From assembly GCA_030447925.1 (NCBI GenBank), contig JAUJNX010000003.1, forward strand, positions 62,001-126,000: DNA of 64,000 bases, given 5' to 3'. The position numbers and the translations under genes were made by a program. The DNA comes from Egibacteraceae bacterium (lineage in GTDB: Bacteria; Actinomycetota; Nitriliruptoria; Euzebyales; Egibacteraceae). Of this stretch, positions 1-7,824 are shown piece after piece; position 1 is the first letter of the stretch; every line of letters begins with the position of its first letter. The notes under the pieces were generated by a model. That model saw nothing but the letters and a program-made list of their open reading frames with translations, did not search any database and was not told the origin of the DNA.

Positions 1-296
1 CGCAGCTTGGCGGTCGTCTCGTCGGCCGCCACGCAGACGACGCACCCGGCGCGCCGGCCGTGGATCTCGGCGATCCAGGCGGCCTCCCGCGCGGGGTCGT
101 GGCCGGCGGCGTAGTCGGCGACGATGCGCGCCACCAGGGCCTCGAAGCTGGTGTCCCAGCCGAACTGCTCGGCGTAGACCTCGCCGTGGGCCATCACCAC
201 CCAGCCGAGGTCGCCCGGCTGGTCCAGCGGGCGGATCGTGACCCGCGCTCGGTCCTGAGGCTTTCGCATCCGGTGTTCCTGGACCACCCCGCCCAT
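1..296 (-). CDS. GNAT-family N-acetyltransferase, N-terminal part (runs off the window)
   Basis: The first 98 residues of a GNAT acetyltransferase are present; the acetyl-CoA-binding core lies outside the window. The start is ATG at 296 preceded by GGAGGAGCC, a strong ribosome site. Visible signatures are the N-terminal RVTIRPLDQPGDLGWVV, the AHGEVYAEQFGWD segment and WIAEIHGRRAGCVVCV, typical of the GNAT module that also occurs fused to MarR domains. No MarR domain is present here. Such enzymes move acetyl groups from acetyl-CoA to amines; the substrate cannot be inferred. It is divergent from the TetR gene at 362, which probably controls it through the shared 65-bp gap. Confidence 0.85.
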   Translation of the reverse strand, partial: MGGVVQEHRMRKPQDRARVTIRPLDQPGDLGWVVMAHGEVYAEQFGWDTSFEALVARIVADYAAGHDPAREAAWIAEIHGRRAGCVVCVAADETTAKL

Positions 297-324
297 GGCT
301 CCTCCTCGCATGCCGCCCACCGCG

Positions 325-344
325 ACTGACACGACTGTTTCAGT
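325..344. promoter_or_regulatory. TetR-type operator candidate between divergent genes
   Basis: ACTGACAC, four bases, then GTTTCAGT: an inverted repeat with 7 of 8 pairs matching, placed between the GNAT start (296) and the TetR start (362). The position and dyad are what a self-regulating TetR repressor normally uses. The function is inferred from the symmetry and context only. Confidence 0.5.
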
Positions 345-361
345 GAGGCCAGAATGGCAGC

Positions 362-1000
362 ATGACGGCTGAGGACGCAACCCCTTCGGCGCGCAAGACC
401 GAACTGCTGGAGGCCGCCTACCGGTACGTGCTGGAGCACGGCCTGGCGGACCTGTCGCTGCGTCCGCTGGCGGCGGCGGTGGGGTCGAGCCCGCGGGTGC
501 TGCTGTACCTGTTCGGCAGCAAGCACGGCCTGGTTCGCGCGCTGCTGGCCCGCGCCCGCGCCGACGAGCTTGACCTGCTGGACCGGGTCCACGACCACGG
601 TGCCGAGGGCCCCGGCGGGCTGGTCGTGGTCGCCGGGCAGGTGTGGTCCTGGCTGGCCGCCGAGGAGCACCGGGCGCTGCTGACGCTGTGGGTGGAGGGC
701 TACGCCCGCTCGCTGGTCGACCCGGACGGACCGTGGGCCGGGTTCGCCCGCGCCACCGTCCAGGACTGGCTGGCGGTGCTGGCCGCCGCCCAACCGCCCA
801 CCGAACGCCACACCGCCGCTGCGCAGGCGCAGCGGACGGCGGTGCTCGCTGTCCTGCGCGGAGCCCTGCTGGACCTGCTCGCCACCGGCGACCTCGAGCG
901 CACGACCGCCGCGGTGCACCAGCAGCTCGCCGCCCTGCCCTCCCACGGCGGACACCGACCCGGCACCGGCCATGGTCAGGGCGGGACCACGTCGCCGTAG
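362..1000 (+). CDS. TetR/AcrR-family transcriptional regulator
   Basis: A 212-residue protein with the TetR N-terminal HTH: ELLEAAYRYVLEHGLADLSLRPLAAAVG, followed by the recognition part SSPRVLLYLFGSKHGLVRAL (about residues 13-60). The rest is a variable ligand-binding helical domain. The length is normal for the family. It is divergent from a GNAT gene and upstream of acyl-CoA dehydrogenase debris, so it may once have controlled a fatty-acid or small-molecule gene set; the present target is most likely the GNAT gene and itself. The ligand is unknown. Confidence 0.9.
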   Translation: MTAEDATPSARKTELLEAAYRYVLEHGLADLSLRPLAAAVGSSPRVLLYLFGSKHGLVRALLARARADELDLLDRVHDHGAEGPGGLVVVAGQVWSWLAAEEHRALLTLWVEGYARSLVDPDGPWAGFARATVQDWLAVLAAAQPPTERHTAAAQAQRTAVLAVLRGALLDLLATGDLERTTAAVHQQLAALPSHGGHRPGTGHGQGGTTSP

Positions 1001-1002
1001 GT

Positions 1003-1473
1003 GAAGACAAGGCGAAAGGAGCAAGCCGATGTATGTCGGCGCTGGACGGCGGCCGCCTGGGGATCGCCGCGTGCGCGGTCGGGTTGGTGCAGGCGCTTTG
1101 GACGTGGCGGTCGGCTATGCCACCGAGCGTCGGCAGTTCGGCCGGGTGATCGCCGACTTCCAGGGGGGTCCTTCCTGCTGGCCGACATGGCTACCGGCGT
1201 GGAGGCCGGCCGCGCGCTGTACCTGGCTGCGGCCGGCTTTGGGACGCCGGACAGCCATACTCCAAGGAGGCGTCGATGGCCAAGCTGTTCTGCATCGACA
1301 TGGCCATGCGGGTCACCATCGATGCGGTGCAGGTCCTGGGCGGCTACGGCTGCATCCAGGACTTTCCGGTGGAGCGGTACATGCGCGAGGCCAAGGTGCT
1401 GCAGAGCTTCGAAGGCACCAACCAGATCCGGCGCCTGGCCATCGGCCGCGCTCTGACCAGGCCGGCACGGTGA
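1003..1473 (+). pseudogene. acyl-CoA dehydrogenase remnant, C-terminal half, several frameshifts
   Basis: Reading across three frames gives a continuous acyl-CoA dehydrogenase C-terminal half. MSALDGGRLGIAACAVGLVQA is followed after a shift by LDVAVGYATERRQFGRVIADFQG, after another by LLADMATGVEAGRALYLAA, and after another by MAKLFCIDMAMRVTIDAVQVLGGYGCIQDFPVERYMREAK and FEGTNQIRRLAIGRAL. The last part holds the family's conserved GGYGC and FEGTNQI motifs. The N-terminal FAD/acyl-CoA domain is missing, and at least three frame changes occur in about 250 bp, so this is decay rather than one sequencing error. Confidence 0.85.
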
Positions 1474-1531
1474 CCGGCACGACGGCTACCGGACGGCACA
1501 TCAGGTCGATTCCACCATCAGGCGGGGTGCG

Positions 1532-2059
1532 ATGCGGCTGAGCGACCGGCCCACGGTGCAGGGCGACGTCGAGATCGACGCGCGCAGGGCGGTCGTCTGG
1601 GCGCTGGTCACCGATCCGGCCCGGATGGGCGAGTTCTCCCCCGAGAACACCGGCGGCGCCTGGGACCCGCCACACACCGGGCCGGCCCTGGGTGCCCGCT
1701 TCACCGCCGGCAACGCCCGCGGAGCGATGCGCTGGCATCGCACCGCCACCGTCATCCAGTGCGAGCCAGAGCGGGTCCTCGCCTTCGCCGTCACCGACCC
1801 GGCGGACCCGGCCGCCGACCCCGCCCGCCCGATCGCGGTCTGGCGCTACCAGCTGCACCCCACCCGCAGTGGCGGAACGTGGCTGGTGGAGTCGGTCGAG
1901 TTCGGCACCGCCGCCTCCCCGCTGACCGCCCGCATCGCCCAGGTCCCCGAGAAGGAGGAGCAAGTCGTCGCCGCCCGCTGCGCCGAGCACGCCCGCAACA
2001 TCACGACGACGCTCGACGCGATCAAGGCCGCCGCCGAGCGGCTGGCGCGCCGGCGATAG
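1532..2059 (+). CDS. SRPBCC (START/Bet v1-like) family protein
   Basis: A 175-residue protein with the SRPBCC pattern: an initial strand with VEIDARRAVVWALVTDPARMGEFSPE, a central GARFTAGNARGAMRWHRTATVIQCEPERVLAFAVTD, and a C-terminal helix (VPEKEEQVVAARCAEHARNITTTLDAIKAA) that closes the hydrophobic cavity. Members bind small hydrophobic ligands and act in polyketide or lipid handling or as detoxifiers; no specific ligand is indicated. It follows the acyl-CoA dehydrogenase remnant by 58 bases, so it may be a survivor of the same operon. Confidence 0.8.
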   Translation: MRLSDRPTVQGDVEIDARRAVVWALVTDPARMGEFSPENTGGAWDPPHTGPALGARFTAGNARGAMRWHRTATVIQCEPERVLAFAVTDPADPAADPARPIAVWRYQLHPTRSGGTWLVESVEFGTAASPLTARIAQVPEKEEQVVAARCAEHARNITTTLDAIKAAAERLARRR

Positions 2060-2301
2060 TTGAAGACGGCATTTCACGTGAGCCGGTGACGGCGACGCCA
2101 GGTCCCTGGCCGAACGACACGACGCCCGTTGGGCCCACGACCCCGGCAGCAGAGCCTACGTGAGCTTGCCGCCGGCGCCCCAGCCTCGACAGGTGCCTTC
2201 GCCCGGTCCCCCGGCGGGACCCGGCTCGCCCGGCAGGGCGGCCTTGCGCCCTTAGGGGAACGTCACCCCTTGAGGGCCTCCTTCCTGTGCGTGTCCCGCA
2301 T

Positions 2302-2818
2302 ATGGATGGTCAGCGGGTGAACACTGACGCGGTGGAGGCAGATCGATGGGGTGTCCCCTTCTGGATGTTCGGGGTGGTCGATGAGGATTTCTACGGCCTC
2401 GTCGGCCGCGTTGCTCTCGTCGCCACCCTCTTGGAGGATCGACTCCACGTGCTGTTCTGCGCCCTGCCGGCACGCGGCAGGACCGCCTGGCCGGCGAGTC
2501 AGGAACGACGCTCATTCAGGCCTGCGGGAAGCATCTGGACCGATTACCGACGGAGCGGCGCGGCGAGGTGATGGCACTCCTCGCGGACGCAAAGGCCGCG
2601 CTGCTGAAACGCAACGAAGTGATCCACAGCCTCTGGCCGTTCACCCAACGGAGCCAGGTGCGTGGCTGGCGCAACGTGCCCAAGGGCCGCCGCCGGCATA
2701 ACCGGCCCGTGGAGTGGACATCCCTCCACGCAGAGCAACTCCCCGACTTACTCAAGACCTCGTTGACTTGGTTCACCGTTGCCGCGAGGCCGAGCTGTGG
2801 GTCCCGGCCGCGTCATAA
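2302..2818 (+). pseudogene. HEPN-like protein gene broken by two frameshifts
   Basis: The first frame gives FYGLVGRVALVATLLEDRLHVLFCAL. After a shift near 2465-2475 the reading continues as DRLAGESGTTLIQACGKHLDRL, then MALLADAKAALLKRNEVIHSLWPF. A second shift near 2745 restores LTQDLVDLVHRCREAELWVPAAS before TAA at 2816-2818. KRNEVIH contains the R-x4-H arrangement of HEPN ribonucleases, within a helical protein of suitable size (about 170 residues). The HEPN assignment rests on that motif and the helical pattern only. The two indels suggest an inactivated gene, unless both are assembly errors. Confidence 0.5.
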
Positions 2819-2868
2819 GTAAGGGGACGGCGCACATGGCGTAGCTCCCGGTCAGCACGAGGCACGCG

Positions 2869-3090
2869 CTAGCCGCTTGGCGCCACCCTGCGGTAGCCGT
2901 AGGTCTGGCGTGACGCGGCGAACACGGCCTCGATGTCGGCGGTCAACTGCTCGCGTCGTTGCGCGGTGGCCGACGCGGGCCGGTTGCGCCATTTATAAAA
3001 CCCCGAACGTGACACCTGCGCCCAGCCGAACATCCAGGTCAGCGGGTAGTGCGCCTTCTGCGCGTCGATGAACTCATACTTGGAGCTCAC
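2869..3090 (-). pseudogene. IS3-family transposase OrfB, N-terminal fragment only
   Basis: Seventy-three codons match the start of IS3 OrfB: YEFIDAQKAHYPLTWMFGWAQVSRSGFYKWRNRP, then QLTADIEAVFAASRQTYGYRRV, the HTH_21-like region before the integrase core. After GYRRV the sequence leaves the family and stops. Full OrfB proteins are about 280 residues with a DDE triad; none of that is present. It overlaps OrfA by 17 bases. Confidence 0.85.
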
Positions 3091-3322
3091 CGATACTCCT
3101 GGGCGAAGAGGCCGTTGCTTTTCCCAGAAACTCGGCCTTCATCCGCAGCTCGCGGTTCTCCCGTTCAAGCTCACGCAGCCGGGCGCGTTCGCTGACCGTC
3201 AGCGGCGGCTCATCGCCGACGTGGTCTTTGCGATAGCGGTTGACCCAGTTGGCCAACGTGCCCTCGTTCATGCCCAACTCGCGGGCGACCTGGGCGATCG
3301 GACGCGACGACTCGATCACCAT
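3074..3322 (-). pseudogene. IS3-family OrfA (HTH protein) without a usable start
   Basis: It encodes MVIESSRPIAQVARELGMNEGTLANWVNRYRK, the IS3 OrfA helix-turn-helix, then the leucine-rich ERARLRELERENRELRMKAEFLGK coiled segment used for dimerisation. The family's conserved upstream residues RRKFSLEFRDEAVK are encoded in frame above 3322, but the open frame back to a TAG near 3405 contains no ATG, GTG or TTG. The natural start has therefore been lost, and only the internal ATG at 3322 remains. Confidence 0.8.
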
Positions 3323-3417
3323 CTTGACCGCTTCGTCGCGGAACTCAAGCGAGAACTTCCTACGCTGTTTGTGACAACAAACGCGCCTCCTACCAGGACA
3401 CCTATTCTAGTGGGGTC

Positions 3418-3726
3418 CTTGTCCGGAAGCCTCGGGGCACCTCAGGGTGCGGTATCGGCGCGTTGATGGCCTGGTCGGTGAGCGCGACGGGCAGACAGAT
3501 GTGCTCGCGCACGGGGTGTTGTGGGGTCGGTCGCGGAGCTGCAGGGGAGCGCTCGGCGTCGTCGCCGCAGAGTAGAAGTCGCCGACTAGGTTTGCGCGTG
3601 GCGTTGCAGTACAGCCCTCGGGCCCACTCCTTAAGGCCCTCCGGGTCGTGGTGGCCAAGCCGACATGTTCGGCGCCGTCCACCATGCCGGCCTCCGGCCG
3701 GGAGTGATTCGTGATACCCCTCGCTC
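3418..3726. other. 309-bp intergenic debris
   Basis: Between the IS3 remnant and the 61-aa gene. The open frames here are arginine/proline/serine-rich on both strands and show no family resemblance, so I call no gene. It is probably remains of earlier insertions. Confidence 0.4.
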
Positions 3727-3912
3727 TCAAATCGCTTGACGCAGTAGGCCGATGACTCGGGCGAGGATGGTGGGATCCTCAATCCTCTCCGGGATGCCTT
3801 GCGCCGCGCAAGAGCGCCGTACGAGTTCCCGGGCAGCACCGCCGCGGCGGTCGGGGGAGCCGCTCTCGTCGTCGTGGCGGGCGATGTCGTCCAGCGACGG
3901 ATGCCAACTCAT
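3727..3912 (-). CDS. 61-residue hypothetical protein preceded by transfer-type promoter
   Basis: A small acidic/basic protein beginning MSWHPSLDDIARHDDESGSP and ending with a likely helix PTILARVIGLLRQAI. The start at 3912 has GGAGAGG nine bases upstream. No family is recognised. Its interest lies in its promoter: the bipartite element at 3975-4008 is the same one found before the conjugation operons 30-45 kb away, and downstream of it the sequence GACGGCCCTC-CCCCGACA is shared with the copy at 42318. The gene may be a member of the element regulon or a relic of a related element. Confidence 0.6.
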   Translation of the reverse strand: MSWHPSLDDIARHDDESGSPDRRGGAARELVRRSCAAQGIPERIEDPTILARVIGLLRQAI

Positions 3913-3974
3913 CGTCGTCCTCTCCGACGCCCTCCTCTCCCAGTGGCCGTTGTCGGGGCGAGGGCCGTCATAGG

Positions 3975-4008
3975 CACTACCGGCGTGGCGGCTGGCGAGA
4001 GTTGGACA
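3975..4008 (-). promoter_or_regulatory. bipartite transfer promoter, copy A
   Basis: On the minus strand: TGTCCAA (4008-4002), 17 bases, GCCGGTAGTG (3984-3975). The same boxes with the same 17-base gap occur at four other places in the window, each before an operon start. This copy stands 62 bases upstream of the 61-aa gene start at 3912. Downstream it continues CCTATGACGGCCCTCGCCCC, nearly identical to copy B. Confidence 0.7.
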
Positions 4009-4112
4009 GCTGGCTGACGCGGGCCACCGCCGCCCAGCCCACCAGGTGACCACCGCCGCCCTCCACGAGGGGGAGCGGTTCACTCCACGATGATCCCGAC
4101 CTCGGACCTGCA

Positions 4113-4284
4113 GTGACCCGCGACACCGACGACAACTACGTCGCCCTCGCCGAGGCCCGCCCGCGTCGACGCGCTCGTCGCCGGCGACCACGACCACGAC
4201 CTGCTCACGGCCAGGACCGCCATCCCCGTTCTCTCCCCCCGCGCGTCCCTCGACCGGCTGGTCGAGGTCGGCGGGGATCGGTGA
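4113..4284 (+). pseudogene. PIN-domain toxin remnant, C-terminal part, frameshifted
   Basis: One frame gives TRDTDDNYVALAEA. After a one-base shift near 4160 it continues ARVDALVAGDHDHDLLTARTAIPVLSPRASLDRL and stops at TGA 4282-4284. This matches the end of VapC-type PIN ribonucleases, where D-x-D-D and AGDxD-LL hold the last acidic metal ligands and PVLSP is conserved. The N-terminal half with the first catalytic aspartate is missing, and no antitoxin partner is adjacent. Confidence 0.65.
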
Positions 4285-4365
4285 GGCCGGAGCGCCCGGC
4301 GCCGTTGACCTCCGCGTCTGAGGGCCCGAGGGCCTGCCAAGTCGTGGTGTGCGAAGCTGAGGGGG

Positions 4366-5397
4366 ATGAGGCTTCTGGTGCTGGGCGGGACTCGGTTCGT
4401 GGGGCGGGCGGTGGTGGACCTGGCGTTGGCCCGCGGGCATGCGGTGACGACGTTCAACCGCGGGCGCGCCGGCGTGGACATGGCTGGGGTTGCGGTGGTC
4501 CGCGGGGACCGGGAGGACCCCGGTGACCTGGAGCGGCTCGCGGCTGGGGGGCCGTGGGACGCGGTGGTCGATTGCAGCGGCTATGTCCCGGCGGTGGTCG
4601 CCGCGGCGGCGCGGGCGCTGGTGGGCCGGGCGGAGCGCTACGTGTTCGTCTCTACGGTGTCGGTGTACGCCGGCTGGCCGGTGGAGCCGCTGACCGAGAC
4701 GTCACCGCTGCTGGCTTGCCCGGCGGACGCCGGCGCGGACTACGGGGCGGACGACCCGTCGGGTAGCCCGACGCAGTACGGCATTCAGAAGGCCGGCTGC
4801 GAACGCGCGGTGCATCTGGTCTGGCCCACCGACGCGGCATTGATCGTGCGGCCGGGGGTGATCCTGGGGCCGCACGAGAGCGTCGGTCGGCTGCCGTGGT
4901 GGCTGTCGCGCATCGCGGTCGGCGGGCGAGTGCTCGCGCCAGGGGACCCGTCCCGGGTGATTCAGCCGATCGACGTCCGCGACGTCGCAGGCTTCGTCCT
5001 GGACGCAGTTGAGGCGGGGCGGGCGGGGGTGTTCAACCTGACCGCGCCGGTGGGTCGTGACACCTTCAGCGATCTGCTCAGCTGGTGCGCCGCGGCAACC
5101 GGCGCCGCCGCGGAACTGGTCTGGGTCGACGACGAATTCCTGGTCGCCGCGGGGGTCCGGCAGTGGACCGAGCTGCCGCTGTGGCGCACCGCGCCGGGCG
5201 CGTGGGCGGTGTCGTCGCGGCGGGCGCTGGCCGCGGGGCTGGTCTGCCGGCCGCTGGCGGACACCGTTGGTGACACTTGGGCGTGGCTGCAGGCGGGCGG
5301 GGTCGCGGCGCCGGACGAACAGGCGGCCTTCCACGGCATCGACCCGCTGCGCGAGCAGCAACTGCTGGACCTCTGGGCCGCCAGGTCGTCGTCCTAG
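4366..5397 (+). CDS. NAD-dependent epimerase/dehydratase (extended SDR) protein
   Basis: A 343-residue protein. The nucleotide-binding Rossmann motif is at the very N-terminus (LVLGGTRFVGRAVV, GGTRFVG fitting G-x-x-G-x-x-G). YGIQK near residue 139 is the catalytic Y-x3-K, with FVSTVSVYAG supplying the conserved serine region and RPGVILGP the following segment. The C-terminus contributes the substrate pocket. This type acts on nucleotide sugars or small hydroxy compounds; the substrate is unknown. It ends by overlapping the convergent regulator gene at 5394 by four bases, and no sugar pathway genes lie nearby. Confidence 0.85.
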   Translation: MRLLVLGGTRFVGRAVVDLALARGHAVTTFNRGRAGVDMAGVAVVRGDREDPGDLERLAAGGPWDAVVDCSGYVPAVVAAAARALVGRAERYVFVSTVSVYAGWPVEPLTETSPLLACPADAGADYGADDPSGSPTQYGIQKAGCERAVHLVWPTDAALIVRPGVILGPHESVGRLPWWLSRIAVGGRVLAPGDPSRVIQPIDVRDVAGFVLDAVEAGRAGVFNLTAPVGRDTFSDLLSWCAAATGAAAELVWVDDEFLVAAGVRQWTELPLWRTAPGAWAVSSRRALAAGLVCRPLADTVGDTWAWLQAGGVAAPDEQAAFHGIDPLREQQLLDLWAARSSS

Positions 5398-6764
5398 CGT
5401 CCCAGCGCCGGCGGCGGGCTGGCTCCACTCGCCAGCAGCGGCGGGGTCCTGGAGAAGGCGTTGATTCCCTCGACTAGGTCGCGGGCGACCTGGGCGTGAG
5501 CCAGGCGCGGTGCGGTCAGCAGCGCGGTGGCGGTGCCCAACCGTCGGTGGATGCCGTCGACACGGTGGTGGACGTGCAGGGTCAGCACCGGGCGTAACGC
5601 GTCGGCGGCGCCGTCGAGTTCAGCCTCAAGTAGGAAGGCGTTTGCCAGATCGACTCGGGCCGCGGCTTCGGCCTTGGGGCTGCGGTCCCCGGGGGGCAGC
5701 TCGTCGTACAGCGCGAGTGCGCGGCGGGCGTGGTGCGCCGCGGCGGGGGCGTGGCCGAGTTGGACGAAGGCGCTGCTGACACACCAGGCGTGGCGGGCGG
5801 CGTCGAAGCCGAACTCTCCGCCGATTCGGTCGTGCAGGTCGTCCTCGCCGCGTTCGCCCACGGAGGCCAGCCCGGCCGCGACCGCGTTGCTGGTACGTGC
5901 CGGGTCGCCGAGGTGAGACCAGGCGCGGGCGGCAATGCCGTGCAGACGCACCCGGGCGGGGCCTGACGGCGCGTGACGCAACCCGTCGGCGGCCAGCTGC
6001 TGGGCCTGCAGCGGCCGGCCGGACCAGGTGGCCAGCAGCGCCTGCATTCCGCGAGCCCAAGCTCGCAGGCCGTCGTGGGCGATCAGGCTGCCGTAGGTCC
6101 AGGCGGCGTCGGCGTGTGCGGCTGCGGCGTCGCGGTAGCCCAGGTCGAAGCTGGCGCCCGCTAGCAGGCCGCACGCGGCGCCGGCGACCAGGTACAGCTC
6201 ACGCGCCTGGCTGGGGCGGGGAGTGCGGTCAAGCAGCTGGTGCGCCAGTCGGCGGACTCGCTGGGCGCGGGGCAGGACCGCGCCGGGTGGCTGCCTGGCG
6301 AACTCTGCGGCCAGGGCGACAACCTCGTGGTGCAGCCGGTCGACGGCGAGCGGGTCGACGCCATTGGCGACCAAGTTGTCGGCGTGCTCGCGGGATTCGG
6401 CCGCTGCGGTGATCACCAAGTCGGCGACGTGGTCGGGGTCTGCGTGCGCTGTCGGGCCGTCTGACCGCGGCGGGACTGGGGCGGGCGGTGCGACCGCGGC
6501 GGGGACGGTGAACAGCTCGACGACCGGTCGGCTGAGCAGGCGCTCGAGGACCTGCCGCGCGCCGTCGCGGGGGAGGGTCTTGATCTCGCCGTAGAACCAG
6601 CGGTCGAACTGGCGGGGGCTGACGGTCAGGCGGGCCAGCCGCTGGTCGCCGGTCTCGCGTGCCAGAGCGCGGGCGGTGTCCTCGAAGCGGGCGCGGAAGG
6701 TGGGGTAGTGCTGCCAGTGGCGATCGACCACCAGTCGGCGCAGCAGGATCCAGTCCTCGGGCAT
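5394..6764 (-). CDS. large HTH transcriptional regulator with TPR-like C-terminal domain
   Basis: A 456-residue protein. The N-terminal ~90 residues contain RLTVSPRQFDRWFYGEIKTLPRDGARQVLERLL, the pattern of the DNA-binding domain in actinobacterial XRE-type regulators. The remaining ~350 residues are alanine-rich paired helices (GAACGLLAGASFDLGYRDAAAAHADAAW, HARRALALYDELPP) resembling tetratricopeptide repeats. Such proteins usually sense a small signal and regulate neighbours. A perfect 20-bp palindrome lies 15 bases upstream of its start (6779-6798), consistent with autoregulation. It is convergent with the SDR gene. Confidence 0.75.
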   Translation of the reverse strand: MPEDWILLRRLVVDRHWQHYPTFRARFEDTARALARETGDQRLARLTVSPRQFDRWFYGEIKTLPRDGARQVLERLLSRPVVELFTVPAAVAPPAPVPPRSDGPTAHADPDHVADLVITAAAESREHADNLVANGVDPLAVDRLHHEVVALAAEFARQPPGAVLPRAQRVRRLAHQLLDRTPRPSQARELYLVAGAACGLLAGASFDLGYRDAAAAHADAAWTYGSLIAHDGLRAWARGMQALLATWSGRPLQAQQLAADGLRHAPSGPARVRLHGIAARAWSHLGDPARTSNAVAAGLASVGERGEDDLHDRIGGEFGFDAARHAWCVSSAFVQLGHAPAAAHHARRALALYDELPPGDRSPKAEAAARVDLANAFLLEAELDGAADALRPVLTLHVHHRVDGIHRRLGTATALLTAPRLAHAQVARDLVEGINAFSRTPPLLASGASPPPALGR

Positions 6765-6778
6765 GTCTCGGTCCTTCC

Positions 6779-6798
6779 GGCGTGGCTATAGCCACGCC
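6779..6798. promoter_or_regulatory. perfect 20-bp palindrome, probable operator
   Basis: GGCGTGGCTATAGCCACGCC reads identically on both strands. It sits immediately upstream of the 456-aa regulator (start 6764). Its core TGGCTA/TAGCCA half-site recurs, in the opposite arrangement (TAGCCA-TCT-TGGCTA), just upstream of the GntR gene at 7745-7759. This suggests a shared or related binding specificity. Confidence 0.6.
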
Positions 6799-6978
6799 GA
6801 GGAGAGTAGCCGACCGATCGCCCGTAGCGACTGCAATGGCGGAAAGGTGACGTGGCACGCCGTGCCTGCGCCGGGAAGGGCGGGCGTAGCGGCGTAGCGG
6901 CGCCGGATGCGCAGGTGGACCGTGGAGGCGATGAGACAGGTACTCACGCCCGCTGGCCTGCGCTGTGGTGCGGCGGCT

Positions 6979-7734
6979 CTAGCCGGGGACGTCGTAGTAC
7001 AGGGCGTGCTTGTCGCCGGCGAGCAGCTGGTCGAGGACCTCCACAGGCCGCTGGTCGGTCCCCACCGCGACGCGGACGACGCGCAGGACGGGCACGCCGG
7101 CATCCAGGCGCAGGATCCGCCGCTCGTCGGGGCTGGGCATCCGCACGGTGACCTCGTCGCTGAAGCGGGCGACGGGGTGGCCGAGCTCGGCGAGGACCTG
7201 AAGGACGCCGCGGTCGATGTGGTCGAGCTCGGTCTCGATCGCGCTGCCCGCGACAAGGGTCTGAGGGAAGTAGCTGTCGGCCAGGGCGACGGGTTCGTCA
7301 TCGACGTAACGACGACGGCGACGGACCAGCGCCCGCTCGCCGGCGTCCAGGTCGAGCCGCTCGGCGATCTCGGCCGGTGGGACCAGGGTCGCGACCTCGT
7401 GGACCTCCTGGCGCGGCCGCCGGCCGGTGGCCTCGATCTCGGCGTTGAACGTCGCCAGCCGGCGGGCCTCCCGGCGGGAGGAGGCGTCCTGCACCGAGGC
7501 GAGGACCTGCACCAGCGGACGCTCGCGGATCGTCGTGCCGCGCCCATGGCCCGACGACACCAACCCCTCGGCCTTGAGCGCCTTCAACGCCAGGGTGACC
7601 GTGGTCCGCGACACGTCGTGCTGGTCCGCCAACTCGCGCTCGGACGGCAGCCGCTCCCCGGGCGCGAAGTCGCCGCGGCGGATCGCCACCCGCAGCTTGT
7701 CGGCCAGCCGCTCATACAGCGGAACGTCGCTCAC
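6979..7734 (-). CDS. GntR-family regulator, HutC/FadR-like with UTRA domain
   Basis: A 251-residue protein. The winged helix occupies the first ~70 residues (MSDVPLYERLADKLRVAIRRGDFAPGERLPSERELADQHDVSRTTVTLALKAL), the GntR signature. The rest fits the UTRA ligand-binding domain of HutC members (ALVRRRRRYVDDEPVALADSYFP, VLRVVRVAVGTDQRPVEVLDQLLAGD). The start is GTG 7734 with no clear ribosome site, so the mRNA may be leaderless. It is divergent from the operon beginning at 7825 and separated from it by two dyads, so it is the likely repressor of that operon. The effector is unknown. Confidence 0.9.
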   Translation of the reverse strand: MSDVPLYERLADKLRVAIRRGDFAPGERLPSERELADQHDVSRTTVTLALKALKAEGLVSSGHGRGTTIRERPLVQVLASVQDASSRREARRLATFNAEIEATGRRPRQEVHEVATLVPPAEIAERLDLDAGERALVRRRRRYVDDEPVALADSYFPQTLVAGSAIETELDHIDRGVLQVLAELGHPVARFSDEVTVRMPSPDERRILRLDAGVPVLRVVRVAVGTDQRPVEVLDQLLAGDKHALYYDVPG

Positions 7735-7744
7735 CCGGCCAGCC

Positions 7745-7759
7745 TAGCCATCTTGGCTA
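7745..7759. promoter_or_regulatory. inverted repeat upstream of gntR
   Basis: TAGCCA, TCT, TGGCTA: a perfect 6-bp inverted repeat 11 bases upstream of the GTG start of the GntR gene. The half-sites match those inside the 20-bp palindrome at 6779-6798. It is probably an autoregulatory operator, or a site for the neighbouring 456-aa regulator. Confidence 0.5.
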
Positions 7760-7768
7760 CATCCACTC

Positions 7769-7807
7769 TTGATCACCCTTCCACGCCTGGATACTTTGGC
7801 TGTATCC
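7769..7807 (+). promoter_or_regulatory. promoter with overlapping GntR operator
   Basis: TTGATC (7769-7774), 17 bases, TACTTT (7792-7797) fits a -35/-10 pair. GGATAC-TTTGGCT-GTATCC (7789-7807) is a perfect inverted repeat covering the -10 box and the expected start point. A protein bound there would block transcription of the 7825-14587 operon. The GntR protein encoded divergently is the obvious candidate. Confidence 0.6.
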
Positions 7808-7824
7808 AAACGAAGGGATTGGGG

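Larger units (their letters stand above)
2869..3417 (-). mobile_element. IS3-family insertion sequence remnant
   Basis: OrfA and the start of OrfB of an IS3-type element survive on the minus strand in overlapping frames, the usual layout for programmed frameshifting. The OrfB catalytic (DDE) domain, about 200 residues, is missing, so the element cannot move. The outer end upstream of OrfA is near 3417, where minus-strand sequence reads GGACCCCACTAGAATAGG. The other end is deleted or rearranged near 2869. Confidence 0.8.

Noticed and set aside
3402-3839. Minus-strand frames in the 3.4-3.8 kb debris
   Set aside because: Mixed composition and no family match; only the 61-aa gene at 3727-3912 has a ribosome site and promoter.
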